Shown here one piece after another: positions 8,723-16,459 of a stretch of DNA of 54,165 bases. This DNA comes from Streptomyces cellostaticus (GTDB taxonomy: Bacteria > Actinomycetota > Actinomycetes > Streptomycetales > Streptomycetaceae): contig NZ_JALLIN010000052.1 in the NCBI RefSeq assembly GCF_023630175.1, positions 1-54,165 of the forward strand, written 5' to 3'. Both the position numbers and the translations under genes were made by a program. The notes under the pieces were generated by a model, which worked only from the letters and a program-made list of their open reading frames with translations, was not told the origin of the DNA and did not search any database. The stretch's first letter is position 1. Each line of letters starts with the position of its first letter.

Positions 8723-9889
8723 ATGAGCTACCAGCCCACCCCCGAGGACAGGTTCACCTTCGGCCTGTGGACCGTCGGCTGGCAGGGCAGGGACCCGTTC
8801 GGCGACGCCACCCGCCGCGCCCTCGACCCGGTCGAGACGGTGCGGCGTCTGGCGGAGCTCGGCGCCCACGGAGTGACCTTCCACGACGACGACCTGATCC
8901 CCTTCGGGTCCTCGGACACCGAGCGCGAGTCCCACATCAAGCGCTTCCGCCAGGCCCTGGACGCCACCGGCATGACCGTGCCGATGGCCACCACCGACCT
9001 CTTCAAGCACCCCGTCTTCAAGGACGGCGCGTTCACCGCCAACGACCGCGACGTCCGGCGCTACGCCCTGCGCAAGACGATCCGCAACATCGACCTCGCC
9101 GCCGAACTGGGCGCGAGGACGTACGTCGCCTGGGGCGGCCGCGAGGGCTCGGAGTCCGGCGCCGCCAAGGACGTCCGAGCCGCCCTGGACCGCATGAAGG
9201 AGGCGTTCGACCTCCTCGGCGAGTACGTCGTCTCGCAGGGGTACGACCTCCGGTTCGCCATCGAGCCCAAGCCCAACGAGCCGCGGGGCGACATCCTGCT
9301 GCCCACGGTCGGTCACGCGCTCGCCTTCATCGAGCGGTTGGAGCGCCCGGAGCTGTACGGCGTCAACCCCGAGGTCGGGCACGAGCAGATGGCCGGGCTG
9401 AACTTCCCGCACGGCATCGCGCAGGCCCTGTGGGCGGGCAAGCTCTTCCACATCGACCTCAACGGCCAGTCCGGCATCAAGTACGACCAGGACCTGCGGT
9501 TCGGCGCCGGTGACCTGCGCGCCGCCTTCTGGCTCGTCGACCTGCTCGAGACCGCGGGGTACGAGGGCCCCCGGCACTTCGACTTCAAGCCGCCGCGGAC
9601 CGAGGACCTCGACGGCGTGTGGGCGTCGGCGGCCGGCTGCATGCGCAACTACCTCGTCCTGAAGGAGCGGGCCGCCGCGTTCCGCGCCGACCCGGAGGTC
9701 CAGGAGGCGCTGCGCGCCTCGCGGCTGGACGAGCTCGCCCGGCCGACCGCGGCGGACGGCCTGGAGGGCCTGCTCGCCGATCGCGCGGCCTTCGAGGAGT
9801 TCGACGTGGCGGCGGCCGCCGCGCGCGGCATGGCCTTCGAGCGGCTCGACCAGTTGGCCATGGACCACCTGCTGGGCGCCCGGGGCTGA
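8723..9889 (+). CDS. xylA: Xylose isomerase
   Basis: 388 residues, the length of the compact (class I) actinobacterial enzyme, which converts D-xylose to D-xylulose (and glucose to fructose in vitro). The active site follows the classical Streptomyces numbering: His54 and Asp57 in FHDDD, Glu181 and Lys183 in IEPKPNEPRGD, Glu217 and His220 in NPEVGHEQ, Asp255 and Asp257 in YDQDLRF, Asp287 in FDFKPPR. These include both metal sites. The ATG at 8723 follows GAGGAG by seven bases. It is divergent from xylB and the ROK regulator gene and presumably induced by xylose. Confidence 0.98.
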   Translation: MSYQPTPEDRFTFGLWTVGWQGRDPFGDATRRALDPVETVRRLAELGAHGVTFHDDDLIPFGSSDTERESHIKRFRQALDATGMTVPMATTDLFKHPVFKDGAFTANDRDVRRYALRKTIRNIDLAAELGARTYVAWGGREGSESGAAKDVRAALDRMKEAFDLLGEYVVSQGYDLRFAIEPKPNEPRGDILLPTVGHALAFIERLERPELYGVNPEVGHEQMAGLNFPHGIAQALWAGKLFHIDLNGQSGIKYDQDLRFGAGDLRAAFWLVDLLETAGYEGPRHFDFKPPRTEDLDGVWASAAGCMRNYLVLKERAAAFRADPEVQEALRASRLDELARPTAADGLEGLLADRAAFEEFDVAAAAARGMAFERLDQLAMDHLLGARG

Positions 9890-10885
9890 GTCCGGGCCCT
9901 GCCGGATCCGACCGGACGGCCCTCTCCGGCCCGGTCCCGTCGGCCGCGTCCCGCCGGGTCCCTCCGCATGCGCCGGACGGCTTCATTCGCCGGACGGCTT
10001 CGGAGAGGCCTGGCGGGGCCCCGGTCGGCCGACACCCTTCAGGTACTACGCCTCCCCCATTCCGCTGCCGGCCGGCGCGCCGGTCCGCCAGGTCGCCGCG
10101 GCCGTCGGGGGTCCTGGCGCGGCGGGGTCCTTGGGCCGCGCGGGCCGTCACCCGCGCGGCTGCCGGGCTCCGGGCCGGGGCATCCGCCGGATCCCAGCGG
10201 CCGCCCCGCGCCGGGCACGGCCACCGGCGGCCGTCCGGCTCTGGGCGCGACTGCACCCGCTTCATCCGGGATCGTGCACCGGTTTGCCGCCGCGCCGGAA
10301 CGGCGGTCGCTGGTCCGCCTCCCAGGGCGTGTCCGGGGCTGCACGCGCGCGTGCGCGCGCCACGTCCCGGACCTGCCACTCCGCGTCGGGCACGGACGGG
10401 GGCCGCGGGCCCTCCCGGGCGCCATGCGCGAACGGCCGTCACCAGCCCCTCGCGGCCCCGCCCCGAAAACCCTCGGCGAGCCGCGCGGGCACGCGGCAGC
10501 GGGACCCCGCCGTCGGCGAGCCGTACGGCGTCCTCGGCCGCCGACGGCGCGCCGTGGTCCCGGTCCCCGGAACCGCTGCCGTCCGGGGACCGCCTCAGCA
10601 GCCGATGGGCCTCCCGGGCCGTCCTCCCGGACCGGTGCTCCGCCTGCTCGACGGCCGGGTCCACGAGACGGGCCCACTCCGTTCCGGACGGCTCGGGCGG
10701 CGGGACGTCGGCCCGGAGCGCCGTACAGCACGCCGGGGGCCCGGTTCTCCTGCACGGGCTGTGGTGCGGGCCACTAGGGGATGGGTATCGGGGATGTCTC
10801 AGGGGCTGGTCCCGGAACCGCAGGAGGCGTGTGGCCGTTCTCAGGACAGAGAGCGGCAAGGGCTGCCGCTGAGGAGGCGACGCTC
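9890..10885. other. 996-bp stretch without a confident gene
   Basis: Long frames are open on both strands, but their proteins are arginine/glycine/proline-rich and match no family. A minus-strand segment at about 10480-10720 (VDPAVEQAEHRSGRTAREAH) looks faintly protein-like and could be a relic. CGCCGGACGGCTTC is directly repeated at 9971-9984 and 9988-10001. Just after xylA, CCGGGCC (about 9892-9898) could pair with GGCCCGG (about 9928-9934) as a weak terminator. Confidence 0.45.
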
Positions 10886-11068
10886 ATGTCCAAGAACGCG
10901 AAGATCGCCGCAGGGGGCGTTGCGGTCGGTCTGCTCCTGCTGATCTGGCTGCCCTGGTGGGTGGCGTTCCTCATCGTGGTGGGCGTCCCGGTCGCCGCCT
11001 ACCTGGCCCTGGATCCCTCACAGCGGCGCAGACTGCGTCGTGCCTCGCGCAAGGAACTCGGCCGCTGA
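10886..11068 (+). CDS. Small membrane protein, function unknown
   Basis: 60 residues. A lysine-containing N-terminus (MSKNAKIAAGG) is followed by hydrophobic stretches, about 8-24 and 27-42, with WLPWW between them. The C-terminal tail is strongly basic (SQRRRLRRASRKELGR). That is a small bitopic or hairpin inner-membrane protein with a cytoplasmic basic tail. The ATG at 10886 follows GAGGAG; the same frame is open further upstream to 10781 but without a site. GGGTAT at 10783-10788 may be a promoter element. I recognise it as a type commonly annotated as hypothetical in Streptomyces but know of no function. Confidence 0.7.
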   Translation: MSKNAKIAAGGVAVGLLLLIWLPWWVAFLIVVGVPVAAYLALDPSQRRRLRRASRKELGR

Positions 11069-11175
11069 AAGTCCCGTGTCCGGCCGGGGCGGACACGGGT
11101 GGGGGCCCACCGGCGGGCCGGAGAGCGGTCACGGGGGCGCCGCGTGCCGCCGCGGGCGCGGCACTGCTTCCCGGC

Positions 11176-12018
11176 TCACAGGGGCCGCACGGCCAGCTTG
11201 TCGAGCGCCTCCAGCAGGCCGGGCAGCTCGGGTCCCCGGCCCACCGGCAGCACCTCACCCGGCTCCTCGTCCAGCAGGACGAAGGCGATGTCGTCCGTGC
11301 GGGCCACGATCGACCAGCCGGGGCCGTCCGCCCGCAGCGTACGGGCGTCGCCCGGGGCGAACGAGGAGCGGACCCGGCCGAGCGGCGGCGGCGAGTCGAC
11401 GTACGCACGCGCCTCCGCCAGTACCCGCCGGACACCCGGGTGCCCGGACCTGGATTCGCCCGCGGCGGCGTCGGCCGGGGGCTCCTCCGCCTCGGCCCGC
11501 GGGTCGGGGGAGGGCGAGTAGTCGTCGCCGATCTGCTCCCGCCAGACCGCCCACTGCAGCGCGATCTCGTCGGCGCCCATGCGACGCTGAGCCGGCCCCC
11601 AGGAACTGGTGTCCGGCGGCGTCAGCGCGGGACCTTCCGCGGCTTCCGGGGTGGGATCGTGGGGTGCGGGCACGCCCGGCGCGGCCACGGCGACCGCCAG
11701 CGGCCAGCCCGGCAGGGCGGCCACCACCGTGCTCTCGTCCGGCGACAGTTCGTACTCCATGCCGCAGTCCCAGGAGGCGATCGCCACGGCGACCAGCGAC
11801 ACGTCGTCGATGGCGACCGTCCAGCGGGCACCGTCACCGTCCTGCCCCAGCACCAGCCCGTAGCCGTCGGCATGCGGCGCCAGACCCAGCGCCGCACAGG
11901 CCTGCGGATAGTCGTCGCCCAGCACGCTCGGGAACTGTGCGGGCGTCAGCAGCACCGCCGTGAGCACGTACAGCGCCTCGTCCGCGGCGGCGACGGCCTG
12001 CTCGTCCGTCCCGGCCAT
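11176..12018 (-). CDS. Conserved-looking hypothetical protein, 280 aa
   Basis: 280 residues, acidic, without a signal peptide or membrane segments. It reads as two globular parts, about 1-120 (TVAIDDVSLVAVAIASWDCG, LPGWPLAVAVAAPG) and about 190-280 (GWSIVARTDDIAFVLLDEEP, GLLEALDKLAVRPL), joined by a proline/glutamate-rich linker. The paired W-x-V/I-x-x-x-D-D pattern in both halves suggests an internal duplication, an observation by eye only. The ATG at 12018 has GGGAGGG upstream. The next gene upstream on the same strand ends at 12179, so the two could be transcribed together. I do not recognise the family. Confidence 0.75.
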   Translation of the reverse strand: MAGTDEQAVAAADEALYVLTAVLLTPAQFPSVLGDDYPQACAALGLAPHADGYGLVLGQDGDGARWTVAIDDVSLVAVAIASWDCGMEYELSPDESTVVAALPGWPLAVAVAAPGVPAPHDPTPEAAEGPALTPPDTSSWGPAQRRMGADEIALQWAVWREQIGDDYSPSPDPRAEAEEPPADAAAGESRSGHPGVRRVLAEARAYVDSPPPLGRVRSSFAPGDARTLRADGPGWSIVARTDDIAFVLLDEEPGEVLPVGRGPELPGLLEALDKLAVRPL

Positions 12019-12178
12019 CACAGCCCTCCCAGTGGTTCGTCCATCGGCGCGCACCCTAGTGCGAGTGGAAGGTGCTTGTCACGACTTCGCACACCACGCG
12101 GAGCTGCAGGTTTCCACCTGGACGGGGCGAAACGGCCGCCCGGTGCGGGGCCGCGCCCCGGGGCGGGTCCGGTCCGGT

Positions 12179-12475
12179 TCAGGAGGCCGGCAGGCCGAGG
12201 AGGTCGCGGGCGACCGTCCGGGGCGACTCGTTGCGGTCCCGGGCCAGCGCGGCGACCGCCCGCGACGCCAGTTCGCTCACCCCGAAGGACAGCGCCTCCG
12301 GCGACACCCAGGCCGACGCCTCGTCGATGCCGTCCTGGTCGTCCTCCGTGCGCGCCGCCACGTAGGCCGCCGCGGCCTCGAACAAGTTGTGTGGACGCCG
12401 TTCCCGTCCGTCCGGCACCTTCGCGCGCGGGGAGGTGCGGAACCTGGCGGCGTACTTGCGCATCGCGTCGAACAC
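12179..12475 (-). CDS. Small hypothetical protein
   Basis: 98 residues from a GTG at 12475 (VFDAMRKYAARFRTSPRAK), which has GAAAGGCGG about five bases upstream. The frame is open further to a TTG at 12532, but that has no ribosome-binding site. The N-terminus is basic; residues about 25-98 are predicted helical (NLFEAAAAYVAARTEDD; VSELASRAVAALARDRN). No known domain was recognised. It is divergent from the MpaB-type gene (97-bp gap) and on the same strand as the 280-aa hypothetical gene downstream. Confidence 0.65.
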   Translation of the reverse strand: MFDAMRKYAARFRTSPRAKVPDGRERRPHNLFEAAAAYVAARTEDDQDGIDEASAWVSPEALSFGVSELASRAVAALARDRNESPRTVARDLLGLPAS

Positions 12476-12572
12476 GTGACCCGCCTTTCTCTGCGCGGGG
12501 TCGTCATCGACCACCCGTCCGGCACTGTTCAACGTAGAGTTGAAGCTCCGGCGGCAAAAGGGGGCAGCGGCG

Positions 12573-13475
12573 GTGCGCTTCGACCGGCTCAGGCGGATCC
12601 GGCGGATGGATCCGGTGGCTGACGCTCACGAAATCTACCGGCTCAGCACGGCGTTCGAATTCCCGTGGGACTACACGCGGGCCCTGGAGCTGGCCCTCTA
12701 CCGCACCTACGCCGTCCCTTCGATCGGCCGGCTGCTGGCACGGACGGGGGAGCTGACCGAGCGCACCCAGAAGCGGTACGACGACACCGCACTGCTCCTG
12801 GACACCGTCGTGGAACACGGCTTCGCCTCTCCCGACGGCCGCACCGCGATCCGCCGCATCAACCAGATGCACCGTGCCTACGACATCAGCGACGACGACA
12901 TGCGGTACGTGCTGTCCACGTTCGTGGTGGTGCCCCGGCGCTGGATCGACACGTACGGCTGGCGCCGCCTGTCCCGGCACGAGGTCGTCGCGGCCACCGA
13001 GTACTACCGCACCCTCGGCCTGCACCTGGGCATCCCCGGTGTCCCGGAGACCTACGAGGAGTTCGAGGCGCTGCTCGACGCCTACGAGCAGGCGCACTTC
13101 GCCTGGGACGACCAGGCGCGGCGGGTCTCCGACGCCACGCTCGACCTGATGGCGTCCTGGTATCCGCGCCCGCTGGCACCGCTGCTGCGCACGGCCACGC
13201 TCGCCCTGCTCGACGAACCCCTGCTGCGTGCGTTCCACTACGAGCCGCCGGGTCCCGCCGTCTCCGCGCTCGTGCGCCGCGCGGTCCGCTTCCGCGGCCG
13301 GCTGGTGCGCCTGCTCCCGCCCCGCCGCGCGCCGCACTTCGCCCGGCAGAACCGGGAGATCAGGAGCTACCCGAACGGCTGTCGTCCCGCCGACCTGGGC
13401 ACCCGCCCGGTTCCGGGGACGGGCGGCTGCCCGGTACGCCGCCTCGACGCCTCAGCGGGCGACGTCCCCGAGTGA
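12573..13475 (+). CDS. MpaB-family (DUF2236) oxygenase-like protein
   Basis: 300 residues of the DUF2236/MpaB family, which includes the mycophenolic-acid oxygenase MpaB and latex-clearing protein Lcp, heme-dependent in the members studied. The visible family pattern is ADAHEIYRLSTAFEFPWDYT at the N-terminus, the helical ALYRTYAVPSIGRLLARTGE, and RRINQMHRAYDISDDDMRYV followed by WRRLSRHEVVAATEYYRTLG, which carry candidate heme/substrate histidines. The C-terminal 60 residues are arginine/proline-rich and not part of the domain. The start is GTG at 12573 with AAGGGGG upstream; a TTG at 12540 is possible. Its 3' end overlaps the convergent PadR gene by 24 bp. The substrate is unknown. Confidence 0.85.
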   Translation: MRFDRLRRIRRMDPVADAHEIYRLSTAFEFPWDYTRALELALYRTYAVPSIGRLLARTGELTERTQKRYDDTALLLDTVVEHGFASPDGRTAIRRINQMHRAYDISDDDMRYVLSTFVVVPRRWIDTYGWRRLSRHEVVAATEYYRTLGLHLGIPGVPETYEEFEALLDAYEQAHFAWDDQARRVSDATLDLMASWYPRPLAPLLRTATLALLDEPLLRAFHYEPPGPAVSALVRRAVRFRGRLVRLLPPRRAPHFARQNREIRSYPNGCRPADLGTRPVPGTGGCPVRRLDASAGDVPE

Positions 13476-13985
13476 GGCCAGGGTGTCGCGCAGCCAGGTG
13501 AGTTCGGCCCGGCTCGTGGCGCGTGCGATGGTCAGGACGCCGCGCCGGAACGGATCGTCGAGTTCCTCGGCGCGCAGTGGCCGGTCTCCGTCGTAGAAGA
13601 AGCTCGCCGGTTCCTCCAGGAAGGCCAGCCGGCGCCGCAGCACCGCCGCCTGGGCGGCCGGATCGTCGAGGTGCCGCAGGAACGCGAGCACGGTGAACCA
13701 GTGGTTCTCGTCGGTGATCTCGCGCTGTCCGGGTTCGGAAAGGCGGCGGCGCAGCTCCTGCCTGCCCTCCTCGGTCAGCGTCAGGACGTGACGCGGCGCG
13801 GCCACGGCGCCCGGCTCGGTGGTCCGCGCCAGCAGCCCCGCCTTCTCCAGCCGCTTGATCGCGGGGTACAGCGTGCTCTCGGCGACGGGCCGCACGTGCC
13901 CGGTGAGCGCGGCGATGTGCCTGCGCAGGACGTAGCCGTGCAGCGGGACGTCGCAGAGGAAGCCCAGGATGGCGAGTTCCAGCAT
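13452..13985 (-). CDS. PadR-family transcriptional regulator
   Basis: 177 residues. Residues 1-80 are a PadR winged helix (LELAILGFLCDVPLHGYVLR, then STLYPAIKRLEKAGLL), and a C-terminal Vir-type helical dimerisation region follows (ENHWFTVLAFLRHLDDPAAQ). PadR proteins are repressors that sense hydrophobic or aromatic compounds. The ATG at 13985 has CCGGGAG upstream. It is divergent from an alpha/beta hydrolase at 14117, which is the likely target along with itself. Confidence 0.88.
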   Translation of the reverse strand: MLELAILGFLCDVPLHGYVLRRHIAALTGHVRPVAESTLYPAIKRLEKAGLLARTTEPGAVAAPRHVLTLTEEGRQELRRRLSEPGQREITDENHWFTVLAFLRHLDDPAAQAAVLRRRLAFLEEPASFFYDGDRPLRAEELDDPFRRGVLTIARATSRAELTWLRDTLASLGDVAR

Positions 13986-14116
13986 GGGTGCATTCTCCCG
14001 GACGGGCACTGTACGGCGAGATGTACGGCGAGGCCGAATATTACTGTGGCGCAATACATCGGTGTCGAAGTATGGTGCCCGGCGCAGCCGAGCAGCAGTG
14101 ACGCAGGAGGGGCGAC
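13986..14116. promoter_or_regulatory. PadR/hydrolase divergent control region with tandem repeat
   Basis: TGTACGGCGAG occurs at 14010-14020 and again at 14022-14032, a 12-bp period. ATAC...GTAT (about 14055-14075) forms a loose inverted pair further toward the hydrolase. AT-rich AATATTACTG at about 14038-14047 may hold a -10 element. A role as PadR binding site is a proposal. Confidence 0.45.
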
Positions 14117-14872
14117 GTGGAGCAGGCCGTGTTCGACGACAGGGGAAGCCGGATCCGGTGGACGCAGGTGCCCGGGGAGGAGCCCGCGCGCGTGTACCTG
14201 CACGGACTGGGGTCGGTCTCCTCCGTGTACCACGCGCATGTCGCGGCCCGTCCCGAACTGGTCGGCAGGCGGAGTCTGTTCGTGGACCTGCCCGGGCACG
14301 GGACCAGCGATCGGCCCGAGCACTTCGGCTACACGTTGGAGGAGAACGCCGACGCCGTGGCGGTGGCGATGGACCGGGCGGGCGCCACCGGCGCCGAGTT
14401 GATCGCGCACAGCATGGGGGGCGCGGTGGCCATCGTGCTGACCCACCGGCGGCCCGACCTGGTCTCACGCCTGGTGCTGACCGAGGCCAACCTCGACGCC
14501 TTCCCGCCGCCCACGGCCGGCAGCAGCTCGATCGCCGCCTACGGGGAGGACGAGTTCGTCGAACGGCGCCACGCGCGCGTGCTGGAGGCCGTCGGCCCCC
14601 TGTGGGCGGCCACCATGCGGCTGGCCGACCCCCGGGCACTGCACCGCAGCGCCGTGGGCCTCCGCCGCGGCTCGGACCCTGTCATGCGCACCATCCTCGA
14701 GGGCCTGGACATCGACCGCGTCTATCTCCAGGGCGAGCACAGCGGAGAACTCCCGGGCCGGAAGGACCTGGAAGCCGCGGGGGTGCGCGTCCTCACGGTG
14801 CCGGGCGCCGGGCACAACGTCATGTTCGACAACCCGGACGCCTTCGTGGCGGCCGTGGCGGGACGGGGCTGA
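14117..14872 (+). CDS. Alpha/beta-hydrolase fold protein
   Basis: 251 residues. The fold signature is clear: oxyanion-hole region YLHGLGSVSSVYH, DLPGHGTSDRP, nucleophile serine in LIAHSMGGAVA (near residue 97), and the catalytic histidine in VPGAGHNVMFDNPDAF at the end. The lid region is short. The GTG at 14117 is preceded by AGGAGGGG. It is next to a PadR regulator on the opposite strand and probably under its control, perhaps cleaving an ester or lactone that PadR senses. Substrate not inferable. Confidence 0.88.
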   Translation: MEQAVFDDRGSRIRWTQVPGEEPARVYLHGLGSVSSVYHAHVAARPELVGRRSLFVDLPGHGTSDRPEHFGYTLEENADAVAVAMDRAGATGAELIAHSMGGAVAIVLTHRRPDLVSRLVLTEANLDAFPPPTAGSSSIAAYGEDEFVERRHARVLEAVGPLWAATMRLADPRALHRSAVGLRRGSDPVMRTILEGLDIDRVYLQGEHSGELPGRKDLEAAGVRVLTVPGAGHNVMFDNPDAFVAAVAGRG

Positions 14873-14886
14873 CAGGCCCCTCGCGC

Positions 14887-15495
14887 TCAGTCCTCGCGCG
14901 TCGCCAGCGCGAGGAAGCGGGAGTCCTCGTCGGCGTACGAGGTCAGGCGCCACCCCGCACGGTCCAGCACCGGACGGAGGTTGGCCTCGGCGCGGAGGTC
15001 GTCCGGAGTGATCAGCCGCCCCTGCCGCGCCGCCAGTGCCGCCCGGCCGATGGGATGGAACAGCGCGAGCCGGCCGCCCGGACGCACCACACGGGCCAGC
15101 TCCCGCAGGTTCTCGACCGGCCGCGGCAGGTGAGCGATCAGACCGGCTGCGAAGACCGCGTCCAGCGCACCGCGGCGCAGCGGCAGCGCGGCGACGTCCG
15201 CGAGCAGCAGGCGGCCCTCCCGGTCCCTGCCGGCCCGCACGGCGGCCTGGAGCATCTCCGCGGTCAGATCGACGCCGACCACCACCCCGCCAGGCCCGAC
15301 CGCGGCCCGCAGCGGCGGCAGAGCGCGGCCCGTGCCGCATCCGGCGTCGAGCACACGGTCGCCCGGGCGCAGGCCCATCTCCGCCACCGCGGCCGCGTAG
15401 GCGGGGCCGTCGTCGGGGAACCTGCTGTCCCAGCCGGCCGCGCGGGCGCCGAAGAACTCCTGGACGTGGGTGTGGTCGTCGCTCATGTCACGCAT
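14887..15495 (-). CDS. Class I SAM-dependent methyltransferase
   Basis: 202 residues with a Methyltransf_11-type Rossmann domain. Motif I is VLDAGCGTGRALP (about 48-60), the acidic end of strand 2 is VVVGVDLTAEML, then LLLADVAALPLRRGALDAVF (motif II), and ELARVVRPGGRLALFHPIGR is post-motif III. Both ATGs at 15495 and 15486 are possible; the first has GAGGA a few bases upstream. It is convergent with the hydrolase gene, with only 14 bp between stops. The methyl acceptor is unknown. Confidence 0.85.
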   Translation of the reverse strand: MRDMSDDHTHVQEFFGARAAGWDSRFPDDGPAYAAAVAEMGLRPGDRVLDAGCGTGRALPPLRAAVGPGGVVVGVDLTAEMLQAAVRAGRDREGRLLLADVAALPLRRGALDAVFAAGLIAHLPRPVENLRELARVVRPGGRLALFHPIGRAALAARQGRLITPDDLRAEANLRPVLDRAGWRLTSYADEDSRFLALATRED

Positions 15496-15638
15496 GATTC
15501 CTCACCGACACGACGGACACTCCCGCGCGCACGTTCAAGCACGACCCGATCGTTCCACCACCTCTCCGTGTCATATTCCAGCACCTTTCGAAATGCGCCC
15601 CCTGTGTGCTCCTCTGCCCCGGCTAGCGTCCCTGGGCC

Positions 15639-16412
15639 ATGGGACACCTGGACCACGCCGCTTTCGGCTGGCTGACCCCCGTGCTGTCGTACGTCATGGC
15701 CTGCACGGGCTCCGCGCTGGGCCTGCGCTGCACCGTCCGCGCACTGGCCGCCACCGGCCGGTCACGCCGCAACTGGCTCCTCACCGCCGCCTCCGCGATC
15801 GGCACGGGCATCTGGACCATGCACTTCGTGGCCATGCTCGGCTTCCGCGTCAGCGGCACCGACATCCGGTACGACGTGCCACTGACCATCCTCAGCCTGG
15901 TCATCGCCGTCGCAGTCGTCTGCGCCGGCGTCTTCGCCGTCGGTCGCAGCCAGGACCGCAACCGCGCCCTCCTGCTCGGCGGGCTCACCACCGGGCTGGG
16001 CGTCGCCAGCATGCACTACCTGGGCATGGCGGCCGTACGACTGCACGGCGACGTGACCTACCGGCCCGTCCTCGTCGGCCTCTCGGTGCTGATCGCCGTC
16101 GTGGCGGCGACAGCGGCCCTGTGGGCGGGGCTCAACATCAAGTCGCCCCTCGCGGTCACCCTCGCCTCCCTCGTCATGGGAGCGGCGGTCAGCAGCATGC
16201 ACTACACCGGAATGCTCGCGGTGCGAGTGCGTGTCGCCCCTTCCGGCGACCCTCTGCCCGGGGCCACTGCGATGCAGTTCATCTTCCCTCTCGCCGTCGG
16301 CCTCGGGTCCTATCTGTTCCTCACCTCCGCCTTCGTCGCGCTCTCGCCCACGGTCGGCGAACGCGAGGCGTCCGCCTCCGCCGAGCGGCCCGTCCAGAGC
16401 GCCGTCCGCTAG
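15639..16412 (+). CDS. MHYT-domain integral membrane sensor
   Basis: 257 residues with about seven hydrophobic segments. Three MHYT-type motifs at regular spacing are visible: IWTMHFVAML, VASMHYLGMA and VSSMHYTGML, each at the outer end of a membrane helix. In characterised families (CoxC, YkoW, PA1727) MHYT domains are proposed to bind copper and sense O2, CO or NO. Unlike those, no output domain (GGDEF, EAL or kinase) is fused. The gene lies 47 bp upstream of the conservon histidine kinase cvnA on the same strand, so signalling through that kinase is a reasonable guess. The C-terminal tail (about 25 residues) is soluble. Confidence 0.9.
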   Translation: MGHLDHAAFGWLTPVLSYVMACTGSALGLRCTVRALAATGRSRRNWLLTAASAIGTGIWTMHFVAMLGFRVSGTDIRYDVPLTILSLVIAVAVVCAGVFAVGRSQDRNRALLLGGLTTGLGVASMHYLGMAAVRLHGDVTYRPVLVGLSVLIAVVAATAALWAGLNIKSPLAVTLASLVMGAAVSSMHYTGMLAVRVRVAPSGDPLPGATAMQFIFPLAVGLGSYLFLTSAFVALSPTVGEREASASAERPVQSAVR

Positions 16413-16459
16413 CGGGACCCCGTTCCCGGACCCCGTCCCACGTCCCGAGCGAGGAGGCC

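Noticed and set aside
10757..10788. SigB-type promoter (GGGTAT) before the 60-aa membrane protein
   Set aside because: GGGTAT is present at 10783 but no GNNT element lies at the required 14-16 bp distance, so I do not call it as a promoter.
9585..10859. A 424-codon minus-strand frame after xylA
   Set aside because: It overlaps the xylA 3' end and reads as arginine/glycine-rich. A short internal part looks protein-like, but there is no start signal or family match, so I left it as a possible relic only.
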